64,000 nt of DNA, taken from positions 2,385,553 through 2,449,552 of the forward strand of contig NZ_CP071444.1 of the NCBI RefSeq assembly GCF_017352215.1. Reading direction: 5' to 3'. How positions within the stretch are numbered: position 1 is the first letter of the stretch; the number at the start of each line of letters is the position of its first letter. This DNA is from Alkalibacter rhizosphaerae (GTDB lineage Bacteria > Bacillota > Clostridia > Eubacteriales > Alkalibacteraceae). Position numbers and translations under genes: made by a program. The notes under the pieces were generated by a model. That model ran no database searches and was not told where the DNA came from. It was given only the letters and a program-made list of their open reading frames with translations. Of the stretch, positions 42,239 through 51,269 are shown in pieces.

Positions 42239-42802
42239 ATGAAAAAAGAACAGATCCTCAAAACGTCCATAGAGATCCTTGCAGAAAGAGGATACGCAAA
42301 TACAACGACGAGAATGATCTCCGAAAAGGCCGGTATAGCCGTGGGGAGCATATATACACACTTTAAAAGCAAGGAAGCTATTTTGGATGAGATTTTTTTA
42401 AGTGAATACGAAAAACGCGCTACTTATCTAAAATCCTTAAAGAAAATCCAAGGCAGGCAAATCGACAAGTTTGACCGATTTTTGGACTTTCATTTCATGG
42501 AGTTGGACATCAACAGGGATTTGATGATGGTCCTTGCCAGGGAAAGCGGGAATCCGGAGCTTCAAGATTTGGATGGAGTACAAAAGTTTGTGCACCAATT
42601 ACCGGATTTTTTCAAAACAATATTGGACGAAGCCATAGAAATCGGCGAAATTCGACCCTTGAATACGACATTGACGGGAAAGATCATTTTCAGCACCATT
42701 CGGGGTACTGTTTTTGACAGTGTCATTCGAACCAAGGATCTGGATCTTGATGATATAAAAAAAGAGCTGCAGGCATTTATAAAAAATGCCATACAAATTT
42801 AA
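42239..42802 (+). CDS. TetR-family transcriptional regulator
   Basis: A 187-residue TetR repressor. The helix-turn-helix is TTTRMISEKAGIAVGSIYTH with FKSKEAIL after it; the C-terminal part is the all-helical ligand and dimer domain (about 60-187). It is first in an operon with a cupin and an OsmC-like protein, and a palindromic operator lies just upstream, so it probably represses its own operon until an electrophile or other inducer binds. No nearby efflux gene. The ATG has AAAGGAG ten bases upstream. Confidence 0.9.
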   Translation: MKKEQILKTSIEILAERGYANTTTRMISEKAGIAVGSIYTHFKSKEAILDEIFLSEYEKRATYLKSLKKIQGRQIDKFDRFLDFHFMELDINRDLMMVLARESGNPELQDLDGVQKFVHQLPDFFKTILDEAIEIGEIRPLNTTLTGKIIFSTIRGTVFDSVIRTKDLDLDDIKKELQAFIKNAIQI

Positions 42803-42820
42803 ATAAAGGAGAAGATGGAT

Positions 42821-43141
42821 ATGAAAATAGTTAGAATGAATGAGATCGAAGGAAAAATCAATATGAGAGGTGTTCTCGCCAAGGAATTGATCGATCATGA
42901 AACCACAAGAGTGATGAATTTGATCATGAAACCAGGCGAAGCCGTACCGGCCCATGAGGTACCGGTAGATGTGTTTTTCTACGTGGTTTCCGGGAAAGGG
43001 ACCATTCAAATCGGTGAAGAAAAAGCAGTGGTGGAAGCAACAGACATCGTTCTTTGTCCTCCAAATACCATCATGGCTTTGTGGGCGGATCAAGACGAGG
43101 ACTTTGTTGTTCTCAATGTGAAAACACCAAATATGAAATAG
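42821..43141 (+). CDS. Cupin-domain protein
   Basis: A 106-residue single-domain cupin. The metal-binding motif is in PGEAVPAHEVPVDVFFYVVSGK (His, with Glu at the fourth ligand in place) and GTIQIGEEKA; the second motif region is VLCPPNTIMALWADQ. The reaction is not known. The start has AAAGGAG eight bases upstream (the earlier ATG at 42815 is too close). It is between the TetR and OsmC-like genes, 10 bases from the latter. Confidence 0.8.
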   Translation: MKIVRMNEIEGKINMRGVLAKELIDHETTRVMNLIMKPGEAVPAHEVPVDVFFYVVSGKGTIQIGEEKAVVEATDIVLCPPNTIMALWADQDEDFVVLNVKTPNMK

Positions 43142-43151
43142 GAGTGTCGAA

Positions 43152-43550
43152 ATGAATATACAAATCAAATGGACTGGAAAACAGAATTTCGAAGGAATAG
43201 CGGCAGACGGCCAAACCGTTTCCATCAGCCCGAACAAAGACCAGGAAGGCACCATCACCCCTCCGGATCTCTTGTTGATGAGCCTGGGGAGTTGTACCGG
43301 ATTGTTTTTGTTGCCGGCGGCAAAAGCCATGAACGTAAGCATGGAAGATTTTGAAATTACCGTGAAAGGGGTAAAAGCGGAAACGCCACCCAAATTGTTC
43401 GATAAGATCAAAATCCACGTTGCTTTCAAGGGGAACATGTCAGAAGATCAGGCAGAAGAGATTCTGAAAAGATCCCATGAAAAGTGCTTTGTGCTCACCA
43501 GTTTAAATCCGAATATAGAGATCGAAAGTACGATCGAAGTCAAGCAATAA
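43152..43550 (+). CDS. OsmC-family protein
   Basis: A 132-residue OsmC/Ohr-fold protein, a peroxide-reducing family with two redox cysteines. TPPDLLLMSLGSCTGLFLLP holds the first cysteine and RSHEKCFVLTSL the second, at the usual spacing. Homologues act on organic hydroperoxides or remain of unknown role in anaerobes. GGAG lies eight bases before the ATG. It is the last gene of the TetR-controlled operon and is followed by a terminator. Confidence 0.88.
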   Translation: MNIQIKWTGKQNFEGIAADGQTVSISPNKDQEGTITPPDLLLMSLGSCTGLFLLPAAKAMNVSMEDFEITVKGVKAETPPKLFDKIKIHVAFKGNMSEDQAEEILKRSHEKCFVLTSLNPNIEIESTIEVKQ

Positions 43551-43557
43551 CATCTGT

Positions 43558-43592
43558 AAAGAAGATGGGGTATCCTCCGTCTTCTTTTTTTT
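43558..43592 (+). terminator. Terminator after the OsmC-family gene
   Basis: GAAGATGGGG / CTCCGTCTTC (wobble pairs), then a run of eight Ts. Confidence 0.82.
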
Positions 43593-43716
43593 ACCAAAAA
43601 AATTCAGATCAAGTAGTTGCGGGTGTTATTCAATGATATAGTTAAAGCATCGAAGAGACCCGGCTGCAGTTGAAATGGTCTGGGCCGGATCTGTGAAAAA
43701 AGGAGGCTGGGCAGAT

Positions 43717-44913
43717 ATGCCGACATATGTTGAACTGGCGCAAGAAGAGGAAAAAGAGATCATTCGAATCCGCCGAATGCTGCACCAGGAGCCGGAATTA
43801 AGCGGACAGGAATTCAAAACACAACAAAAAATCATGGAAGAATTAGACAAGCTGCAAATTCCTTATCGAAAAGCAGGGAACACGTCGTTGATCGCTACAA
43901 TAAGGGGAAGGAATCCTGGCAAAATCGTAGCTTTGAGAGCGGACATGGATGCGCTGCCGATCCAGGAAGAGGCCGATGTGCCATTTCCATCAAAAATACC
44001 TGGAGTTATGCATGCTTGCGGTCATGATGCCCATGTAGCCATGCTCTTGGGAGCGGCAAAGATCCTCTTCGACATCAGAGATTCATGGGATGGAGAGATC
44101 CGCCTGTTTTTTCAGGAAGGGGAGGAAACATTCACTGGTGCGAAGAAAATAATAGAAGCCGGGGGAATGGACGGCGTCGATGCCTGTTTTGGACTTCACG
44201 GATCTCCTGGATGCAAAACCGGGTATGTCAATATCGAAGCGGGATATCGCATGGCAGGTTGTGACACGATCTACATAACATTTCAAGGCGTGTCCGGTCA
44301 TGGTTCGGCCCCGTATCTTGCAAAAGATACCATCCATCCGGCCTGCCTTTTCGTCACGGACCTTCAAGGGATCGTCACAAAAAATGTAGATCCCCAAAAA
44401 CCGGTGGTTTTGTCCGTTGGAAAGTTTGTCGGAGGCACCAAAGCAAACATCGTATCCAAATACACAAAACTGGATATCTCCATGCGATATTTTGACAAGC
44501 AGGTACGAAAGACCGTACATGAAGCTTTGCAGCGCCATGTAAAAGCCATTGCCGATGCATACGAGATCCAGGCGGAGGTGATCATCGAAAAGAGTACACC
44601 GAGCCTTTTCAATGATGAGGCATTGTGCAAGTTGGCGGAAACCGCGGCAAACAAGATCTTTGGAGAAGGGAAAAATTTAAAGCAAAATCGCCAAATGGCA
44701 TCGGAAGACATGGCTTATTATTTTGAAAAAGCGAGAGGTGTATTTTGCAACATTGGATATATCAATGAGGAAAAGGGCTGCATTTATCCTCCCCATCATG
44801 AAAAGTTCAAGATCGATGAAGACTATATGAAACTTGGTGCGGCTTTCCATGTACAATTTGCCGTGGATTTTTTGAACCAGAAAGAACAAGAGCAAAGTTT
44901 GGTAAATGAATAA
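43717..44913 (+). CDS. M20-family amidohydrolase (second)
   Basis: A 398-residue M20D metallohydrolase, like the one at 33931 in motif layout. Zinc motifs: VMHACGHDAHVAM, FQEGEETFTGAKKII (Glu base) and SGHGSAPYLAKDTIHPA in the dimer domain, with SEDMAYYFEKARG near the end. It likely removes acyl groups from amino acids or small peptides. The ATG at 43717 follows AGGAGG by ten bases; longer frames from 43675 add non-conserved residues. It is a stand-alone gene, followed by a 2Fe-2S protein 77 bases later. Confidence 0.85.
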   Translation: MPTYVELAQEEEKEIIRIRRMLHQEPELSGQEFKTQQKIMEELDKLQIPYRKAGNTSLIATIRGRNPGKIVALRADMDALPIQEEADVPFPSKIPGVMHACGHDAHVAMLLGAAKILFDIRDSWDGEIRLFFQEGEETFTGAKKIIEAGGMDGVDACFGLHGSPGCKTGYVNIEAGYRMAGCDTIYITFQGVSGHGSAPYLAKDTIHPACLFVTDLQGIVTKNVDPQKPVVLSVGKFVGGTKANIVSKYTKLDISMRYFDKQVRKTVHEALQRHVKAIADAYEIQAEVIIEKSTPSLFNDEALCKLAETAANKIFGEGKNLKQNRQMASEDMAYYFEKARGVFCNIGYINEEKGCIYPPHHEKFKIDEDYMKLGAAFHVQFAVDFLNQKEQEQSLVNE

Positions 44914-44919
44914 CAAATA

Positions 44920-44948
44920 TTGACAATGACCCCCACAGGGATTAACGT
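44920..44948 (+). promoter_or_regulatory. Possible promoter of the 2Fe-2S protein gene
   Basis: TTGACA (44920-44925), 17-base spacer, TAACGT (44943-44948). The -10 box is imperfect, so confidence is moderate. Confidence 0.5.
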
Positions 44949-44990
44949 TAAGACAGGACTAAAAGAAAACAAATACAGGAGGCGTGATCG

Positions 44991-45335
44991 ATGGCAGGAA
45001 ATCGAGTCATTTGTACGACAAACAATGTGGACTACATCACCATTCGCAAGGCGATGATCGCTGGAGCAAGAACCAAAGAAGAGATCGCAGAAAAAACTGG
45101 TGCATGTTTGGAATGTGAAGGCTGCAAGAACGAACTGGGAAGCATCCTGGCATCTGTTTGCGGATGCAAGCAGGTATCTCTGGAAACCGTGGTGGCCGCA
45201 GTCCATGCCGGGGCGGATACCGTTGTGAAAGTGGGAGAAGCTACCGGTGCCGGCACTGGGGTCAACGAAGAAACTGGAGAACCCTGTGGACGATGCAAAC
45301 CCCTCATCCAAAATATCATCGATTTGGGAAGATAA
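44991..45335 (+). CDS. Tandem BFD-like [2Fe-2S]-binding protein
   Basis: A 114-residue protein with BFD-like (bacterioferritin-associated ferredoxin) cysteines. VICTTNNVDYITIRKAMIAG precedes CLECEGCKNELGSIL and then CGCKQVSLETVVAAVHAG, and a second set ends CGRCKPLIQNIIDLG. The two repeats likely bind two clusters. Such proteins serve as electron donors or regulators in iron and sulfur chemistry; the partner is not seen. GGAGGCGTGATCG precedes the ATG. It lies alone between M20 and the C11 protease genes. Confidence 0.8.
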   Translation: MAGNRVICTTNNVDYITIRKAMIAGARTKEEIAEKTGACLECEGCKNELGSILASVCGCKQVSLETVVAAVHAGADTVVKVGEATGAGTGVNEETGEPCGRCKPLIQNIIDLGR

Positions 45336-45336
45336 C

Positions 45337-45385
45337 AAATGAAATGGCCAGGAGCAATTATTGCTGTTGGCCGTTTCATTTCTTT
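45337..45385 (+). terminator. Terminator after the 2Fe-2S protein gene
   Basis: AAATGAAATGGCCA pairs with TGGCCGTTTCATTT (one mismatch) across a loop, with TTTC after it. Confidence 0.75.
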
Positions 45386-45464
45386 GGGAAAAAGCTTTGC
45401 TGTGTAAAAAATTGGGTATCACTGTATATAGAAAGTTGAAAATCAAGTATGGGAGATGAAATCC

Positions 45465-47822
45465 ATGGCTCGTAGCAATCGCCCGATCGGTCGTGAAAAA
45501 AGAGTAGGATCTGGAAGTGGACGTGTGGAAAAAAGAGGCAGCGGCATTGGAAGGGGAAATTCCGGTCCCGTAGGCGGCAGTGGCGGATTTTTCAATCGCA
45601 GAACCACGAGCAATATACCAGGCTCTACTACGAGTTCGTCCGGAAGCCGGGGTCCAACTGGCGGGATCAGCAAGGTTTTGATCATTGTTGTTGTTGCTGT
45701 CATTTATTATTTCTTTTCGAAAATGGGTGATGGAGGTGGAGTTTTACTACCGGGCGACTCGGGGAATAACTTGCCGGGGATCCAAGCCGGAACCAGCACC
45801 TATGATGGGGGTGCCTATGCTGTCGATCGTACGGTGGCATCCGAAGCAAGACCGAAGCGAACCACCCTTGTGGGTGGCGGCAGAGACCGGACGACCATCA
45901 TGGTTTATCTTTTGGGTACCGACTTGGAGTCTCGCAGCGGCATGGCAACCATGGACCTTCAGGAGATGTTGGATGCGGACCTGTCAGAAAATGTGAAGAT
46001 CGTGGTGGAGACAGGTGGTACCGCCCAATGGAAAAACGATGTGATCAGCAATCGGACCAATCAGCGGTATCTGATCGATTCTCAGGGATTGCGCTTGCTG
46101 GAAGATGACCTGGGGAGAAAGTCCATGGTGGATCCCAATACCTTGACCGAATTTATCCGTTACAGCGAGAAAAATTTTCCCGCAGAGCGCTATATCCTGA
46201 TCTTTTGGGATCATGGCGGCGGATCGGTGACCGGATACGGGTATGATGAATACGACAAAGGCGACACCATGACACTGGATGAAATCGAAAGAGCATTGTT
46301 CCAGTCGGGAACGACTTTTGACCTTATCGGATTTGATGCCTGCCTCATGGCCACCATGGAGACGGCTTTTGTTGCAGAACCCTATGCGGATTATCTGATC
46401 GCTTCCGAAGAATTGGAGCCGGGCATCGGCTGGTATTATACCGGATGGCTCAATGCCTTGTCCCGGGATCCCTCCATGGAGACCATCGATCTGGGGAAGG
46501 TCCTCATTGACGATTACATCCGGGAAGTGAAAAGCAAAACCCCAAAATCTCAGGCTACGTTGTCCCTGGTTGATCTTGCGGAGCTGGGAAGCACCGTACC
46601 GCCGCATTTCAGTTCTTTTGCACAGAACACCGGGGAATTGATCGAAACGGAAAACTATAAGAAAGTTTCCGATTCCAGGGCGGCAACCAAGGAATTTGCA
46701 TCGTCTTCCAGGATCAATCAGATCGATCTGATCGATTTTGCGACAAAACTGGACACACCGCAAGGGAACAATCTGGCTACGGCCCTGGACGGGGCTGTTA
46801 AATACAACCGGATGTCGGAGAACATCACCAATGCCAACGGACTTTCGATCTTCTTTCCCTATGGCAAACTTAGCGATGTTTCTTCCATGCTGAACACCTA
46901 TGAGGCCATCGGAATGGATGAAGATTATTCCAGGGCCATCAAAAGCTTTGCCAACTTGAATGCGGGGGGGCAAATGGCGACCCAGGGTGGAGGTCTACTG
47001 GAGACCTTGCTGGGCGGCGGAGCGGCACCTAGTTCCCAGGGGGTAAGCAGCAACGCCATAGGTTCCCTGTTGAACGCATTTTTGTCCCAGGGTGATTTTT
47101 CATCCATCACAGGGGCTGCCACCCAGGCACCGGATTGGTTGGATTCTCAGCAAGTGACCGATTCTACGGAATATTACAGTGAAAACATGATCGATCCGGC
47201 ATCCATCGATATTTCCATAAAGGATGGTCAGCGGGTATTGGAATTGACGGAAGAAGAATGGGACCTGGTCCATACCATGGAACTGAGCGTATTCATCGAC
47301 GATGGAGAAGGTTTTATCGATCTTGGACGGGACAACGTGTTCGAGTACAACGAGGATGGAGATCTGATCTTGGAATACGACGGAACCTGGCTGGCCATCA
47401 ACGATCGGATCGTCAGCTACTACATGACCAGCTATGATTCCTACGGGGATACCTACAAGATCATGGGAAGAGTGCCGATCCTGCTCAATGGCCAGCTGGC
47501 GGACATGATACTGTCTTTCGATCAGGGAACACCTTACGGAGAAGTGCTTGGTGCCCAGATCGTTTATGATACCGAAGTAGAGACACCCAATCAGCCCAAA
47601 GGTCTGCTGGAGATCGAAGTTGGCGATCGGATCGACTATCTGTGCGATTATTACAGCTACCAGGGGGAATTCGACGACACTTATTATTTGGGAGATCCCT
47701 ACGAGGCGGAAGAAGAATGGTATATAGAAAACCTGGCCGTCACCAATTTAGATTACCTGATGAGCTACAAGATCACCGATATCTATGGCAACAGCTATTG
47801 GACGCCGCCGGTTCGAGACTGA
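45465..47822 (+). CDS. Membrane-anchored clostripain-family (C11) protease
   Basis: A 785-residue protein. Residues 1-69 form a basic, Gly/Ser/Arg-rich tail (MARSNRPIGREKRVG then repeated RG and SG dipeptides), residues 71-84 a membrane helix (VLIIVVVAVIYYFF), and the rest is outside. The peptidase C11 domain carries FWDHGGGSVTGYG (catalytic His 250) and GFDACLMATME (catalytic Cys 293); clostripain cleaves after Arg. A long beta-rich C-terminal region follows (about 560-785). The ATG at 45465 follows GGGAG by nine bases. The arginine-rich tail is unusual for the family and may be self-cleaved or bind a polyanion. Confidence 0.85.
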   Translation: MARSNRPIGREKRVGSGSGRVEKRGSGIGRGNSGPVGGSGGFFNRRTTSNIPGSTTSSSGSRGPTGGISKVLIIVVVAVIYYFFSKMGDGGGVLLPGDSGNNLPGIQAGTSTYDGGAYAVDRTVASEARPKRTTLVGGGRDRTTIMVYLLGTDLESRSGMATMDLQEMLDADLSENVKIVVETGGTAQWKNDVISNRTNQRYLIDSQGLRLLEDDLGRKSMVDPNTLTEFIRYSEKNFPAERYILIFWDHGGGSVTGYGYDEYDKGDTMTLDEIERALFQSGTTFDLIGFDACLMATMETAFVAEPYADYLIASEELEPGIGWYYTGWLNALSRDPSMETIDLGKVLIDDYIREVKSKTPKSQATLSLVDLAELGSTVPPHFSSFAQNTGELIETENYKKVSDSRAATKEFASSSRINQIDLIDFATKLDTPQGNNLATALDGAVKYNRMSENITNANGLSIFFPYGKLSDVSSMLNTYEAIGMDEDYSRAIKSFANLNAGGQMATQGGGLLETLLGGGAAPSSQGVSSNAIGSLLNAFLSQGDFSSITGAATQAPDWLDSQQVTDSTEYYSENMIDPASIDISIKDGQRVLELTEEEWDLVHTMELSVFIDDGEGFIDLGRDNVFEYNEDGDLILEYDGTWLAINDRIVSYYMTSYDSYGDTYKIMGRVPILLNGQLADMILSFDQGTPYGEVLGAQIVYDTEVETPNQPKGLLEIEVGDRIDYLCDYYSYQGEFDDTYYLGDPYEAEEEWYIENLAVTNLDYLMSYKITDIYGNSYWTPPVRD

Positions 47823-47870
47823 GCCAGCAGTTATGCATTTGTCCGGATAGGAGTGGAAAGGAGCGTTGCA

Positions 47871-48464
47871 ATGAGGATCCATGAAAACAGAAAGTTGCAT
47901 TCCGTGTTGGAATCCTATTTCATTCTCATGAAAGGGATGCGTACCGTCCGATACATGGCCAAGGCCCGAAGATCGGGTGAATTGTCCCAGCCCTTTGTCG
48001 AACGGTTGATGCTTGCCGTTACTGAAGTAAACGGGTGCTTGATCTGTTCCTACGCCCACACAAAAATGGCGTTGGAAGCAGGATTGAAAAATGAGGAGAT
48101 CCAGCGAATGCTGGCCGGAGAATTTGAAGATGCACCGGTAGAGGAACTGCCTGCGATCCTATTTGCGCAACATTACACGGAAAGTCGGGGCAAACCTTCC
48201 AGAAAAGCGTGGGACAGGATCGTGGATGTATATGGAGAGCCAAAAGCCCTGAGGATCCTTGGTGCCATCCGGATGATCATGATCGGCAACGCTTATGGCA
48301 TCCCTTGGAGCTCCTTGACCAATCGATTGAAAGGCAAACCGGATCCAAGGAGCAATTTGGCTTATGAGCTGACCATGCTGCTTACCATGATCCCATTTAC
48401 GATCGTGGCCATGGTTCATGGAAAAATGAAAAATGCCGGGGAAGATCCCATGTTCGGATACTGA
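47871..48464 (+). CDS. Carboxymuconolactone decarboxylase / AhpD-like protein
   Basis: A 197-residue AhpD-fold protein. NGCLICSYAHTKMALEAGL carries the CxxC of the family, with the proton-relay His three residues after. Related proteins reduce peroxides with thioredoxin-like cysteines or decarboxylate; the reaction is not known here. A C-terminal hydrophobic stretch (LAYELTMLLTMIPFTIVAMV) extends beyond the core fold. AGGAG lies seven bases before the ATG. It is 48 bases after the C11 protease gene, possibly in one transcript. Confidence 0.8.
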   Translation: MRIHENRKLHSVLESYFILMKGMRTVRYMAKARRSGELSQPFVERLMLAVTEVNGCLICSYAHTKMALEAGLKNEEIQRMLAGEFEDAPVEELPAILFAQHYTESRGKPSRKAWDRIVDVYGEPKALRILGAIRMIMIGNAYGIPWSSLTNRLKGKPDPRSNLAYELTMLLTMIPFTIVAMVHGKMKNAGEDPMFGY

Positions 48465-48474
48465 GACCCAAACT

Positions 48475-48511
48475 AAAAACTCTTTGATCGTGCGATCAGG
48501 GAGTTTTTATC
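48475..48511 (+). terminator. Terminator after the AhpD-like gene
   Basis: AAAAACTCTTTGATCG / CGATCAGGGAGTTTTT, a near-perfect 16-bp stem with a TG loop and a T run. Confidence 0.85.
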
Positions 48512-48593
48512 GTTTTTTGACACAGATCTGCCACACAAAATACATAGAATGAGAAGGGTTATTTACCAACAGATCGAAAGGGGAATTCAGACC

Positions 48594-50006
48594 ATGGGAA
48601 TCTTAAAAAAAACGATGGATCTAAACGTGAAAAAGGCTATCATTGTGATCCTGATGATCTCCTTGGCCGTTATGTTCGCTGCATGCGGCAAAGAAGATGA
48701 AAGCCAGGAAATAAAGATCAGTACCCAGGAAGTGAAGCAAGGGAACCTGGTGGTGGGATTGTATGCAGATGGAAGGATATCCATGCCATCAACTCCGGTA
48801 GACTTCAAGGTTTCGGGGACTTTGGGGGAACTACATGCTGTTGTTGGACAGACCGTAGAACAGGGGGATGTGTTGGCCGTTTTGGACAAATCGGAATTTT
48901 CGGAGGCAGTGGCTGCTGCACAGCGCGATCTCAACAAGGCAAAAGCAGTTTATGAAGATGCCGTAAAGTCTTCAGGGTACAACGTGGCTACCGAGAAGAT
49001 CAAGTTGGATTCCCTTTATGGGAAGCTTCAGATCCCTTTTGATGATTCCGAGTGGAAAGAGGCCATCGTGGCGGCAGAAGAAAAAGTGAAGGAAAAAACG
49101 GATGGGCTGCAAATTTTGACGGTCGAATACGACCAGGCAGTATTGGATGGAGCAGAAAAAGACATACTGAGCGCCATGGAAAAATCCATGGAAGAGATGG
49201 AGACCGGTTTGGCTGCTGCAGAGTCTTCCCTTGTTACGGCACAGAAAAATCTGGACAATGCGCGATCCAAGTATGATGAAGAAATGGCGGTGCTCCAGGA
49301 AAACTACGAACTGCAAAAGTTGAAATACGACAACCTGGTAAATTCCAACATATCCGTGACCAATGCCAAGTACAGTGTGGATGTGGCCCAGGCCAAGCTG
49401 GAGGAAGCCAATGAAAACATGAAGAATGCCACTCTTGTAGCTCCTGTGTCCGGTAAAATCACCCAGATCAGCGGATCGGCAGGCGACTTTATTGCTGGCA
49501 GAACAGCCACATCATCTTCTGCAACAAATACAGCAAACGGATTTGCCGTCATCACCGACGGATCCAAGGTACGGATCACTGCAGATGTCAACGAAGGTGA
49601 CATTGGCAGCATTGAATTGGGACAAACTATAAAAGCAAACGTAGAAGCCATCGGTTTGATCGGTTTGGTCGGAAAAGTCGTGGAGATCAACAGCCTACCC
49701 AAAATCGACAATAGTGGGATCGTTACCTACACGGTAACAGGAGAACTGGAAGAAAGCAACGAACAGATCCTGGACGGGATGAGCGTATTTCTGTCCTACA
49801 TCAAGCGGGAAAAGGAAAACGTACTGCTGGTATCCAACAAAGCAATTTTTGTAGAGGACGGAAAGCAGTATGTATGGGTACAACTTGAAAATGAAGAAAT
49901 GGAGAAACGGGAGATCCTGGCCGGATTGAGCAATGGATCCCAAAGCGAGATCGTGGAAGGGTTGACGGCGGGTGAAACCGTTGTTACCAGCGGGATGAAT
50001 CCATGA
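48594..50006 (+). CDS. Efflux membrane-fusion lipoprotein (MacA/HlyD-like)
   Basis: A 470-residue adaptor of the HlyD/MacA type. It starts with a lipobox (VMFAACGKE, Cys about residue 29), a barrel-sandwich half motif near GTLGELHAVVGQTVEQGDVLA, then a long coiled-coil hairpin (about residues 90-275, rich in AAAQRDLNKAKAVYED and YELQKLKYDNLVNS) and a second lipoyl half (NATLVAPVSGKITQISGSAG). Membrane-proximal domains follow. It is the first gene of the efflux operon and its stop overlaps the permease start (ATGA). In Gram-positives it would be anchored outside the membrane. Confidence 0.88.
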   Translation: MGILKKTMDLNVKKAIIVILMISLAVMFAACGKEDESQEIKISTQEVKQGNLVVGLYADGRISMPSTPVDFKVSGTLGELHAVVGQTVEQGDVLAVLDKSEFSEAVAAAQRDLNKAKAVYEDAVKSSGYNVATEKIKLDSLYGKLQIPFDDSEWKEAIVAAEEKVKEKTDGLQILTVEYDQAVLDGAEKDILSAMEKSMEEMETGLAAAESSLVTAQKNLDNARSKYDEEMAVLQENYELQKLKYDNLVNSNISVTNAKYSVDVAQAKLEEANENMKNATLVAPVSGKITQISGSAGDFIAGRTATSSSATNTANGFAVITDGSKVRITADVNEGDIGSIELGQTIKANVEAIGLIGLVGKVVEINSLPKIDNSGIVTYTVTGELEESNEQILDGMSVFLSYIKREKENVLLVSNKAIFVEDGKQYVWVQLENEEMEKREILAGLSNGSQSEIVEGLTAGETVVTSGMNP

Positions 50007-51244
50007 GAAGGCTGGAAATACTCCGTACCGTGATGATCAGCATCCTGTCCAACAAATTTCGGGTATTTCTTACTTCCTTGGGGATCATCATCGGAACCTT
50101 GACCATCATTTTGGTCGTTGGGATCGGAAGAGCCGGAGAGACAGCTGTTGCGGAACAATACAGCCGACTGTCGGTGGAGAGCATCACCATATCCAGAGTG
50201 AAGGGGATGGGCCAGAGTGCAGCGCCGACGGAGATCTTGAATAAAGACGATGCCATGCTGATGTCCGAGGTGCTTCCCAATGTAAAAAGCATAGGGGTCA
50301 GTACGAAAGTTCTGACGGATATCGGTGCCAACGGGGCCTCCAGCGCCATTACCATTCAAGGGATCAACGAAGAATATGCGGAGATCACCAGGTTGCATGT
50401 TGCATATGGTGTCATGTTGACCAATGAGGATTCCATGATGCGAAACAAGTATGTGGTCCTTGGCAGCAATGTTGCCGCTGCATTTTTTGATGGAGATCTG
50501 GCAGGTGCCGTGGGAGAAAAAGTCCTGATCAAAGGCTCTTCCTTTGAGGTCATCGGAGTACTGGACAGCGTGGGAGGTTCCGGAGGGATCTCCACTTCCC
50601 AAGCCGATTCCGGAAGTGTGGATGACATGGCATTCATTCCTTACGATGTTGCCGTGAAATATACTACAGGAAGTACGAGCAGGAACATGTCCTCCAGTGC
50701 CAATCAGGTCAGTTACATTGCATTGGCCAACGACATCAACAGCGTGGATCTGGCCATGGAGGAAATCAAGGAATACATCGTGGAGACCATCGGGACCGGA
50801 GATGCATACACAGTAACCGATGCGGGCAATGTTTTGGAATCTGCTCAGGCAACTGCCAAGACCCTGTCCAGTCTGCTGCTGGCTGTGGCGGTCATTGTAT
50901 TGGTCGTAAGCGGCATCGGCATCATGAATGTGCTGATGGTCGCCGTGAAAGAAAGAACCCGGGAAATCGGCATTTTAAAGAGCATAGGAGCCTCCAGAAA
51001 AACGATCATGATCGAATTTCTTTTGGAAGCAGCAGCCATCAGTGTTTTTGGAGGAATACTCGGTGCGCTGATGAGCCTTGCAGCTCCATGGATCTTTTCC
51101 ATGAGCACCATTGCATTTGAACCTTCGGTGGAAGGGATCCTCCTGGGGATTGGATTTTCCGTATTGACCGGGATCTTTTTCGGATTTTATCCGGCTGCAA
51201 AAGCGTCCGGGCTAGAGCCCATCGTGGCATTGAATTACGAATAG
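50003..51244 (+). CDS. MacB-type ABC transporter permease
   Basis: A 413-residue permease of the MacB/FtsX family: a first membrane helix (FLTSLGIIIGTLTIILVVGI), a large outside domain (residues about 50-285), then three helices in the C-terminus (LLLAVAVIVLVVSGIGIMNV, AAAISVFGGILGALMSLA and ILLGIGFSVLTGIFFGFYPA) with the coupling motif VKERTREIGILKSIGA. It works with the ATPase gene at 51808 and the adaptor before it. A four-base overlap with the adaptor stop couples translation. Confidence 0.9.
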   Translation: MRRLEILRTVMISILSNKFRVFLTSLGIIIGTLTIILVVGIGRAGETAVAEQYSRLSVESITISRVKGMGQSAAPTEILNKDDAMLMSEVLPNVKSIGVSTKVLTDIGANGASSAITIQGINEEYAEITRLHVAYGVMLTNEDSMMRNKYVVLGSNVAAAFFDGDLAGAVGEKVLIKGSSFEVIGVLDSVGGSGGISTSQADSGSVDDMAFIPYDVAVKYTTGSTSRNMSSSANQVSYIALANDINSVDLAMEEIKEYIVETIGTGDAYTVTDAGNVLESAQATAKTLSSLLLAVAVIVLVVSGIGIMNVLMVAVKERTREIGILKSIGASRKTIMIEFLLEAAAISVFGGILGALMSLAAPWIFSMSTIAFEPSVEGILLGIGFSVLTGIFFGFYPAAKASGLEPIVALNYE

Positions 51245-51269
51245 AAGAAGATAGAAAAGAGTGAGACCC

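Noticed and set aside
45984..46973. 329-codon minus-strand frame
   Set aside because: Antisense to the C11 protease catalytic domain; no start signal.
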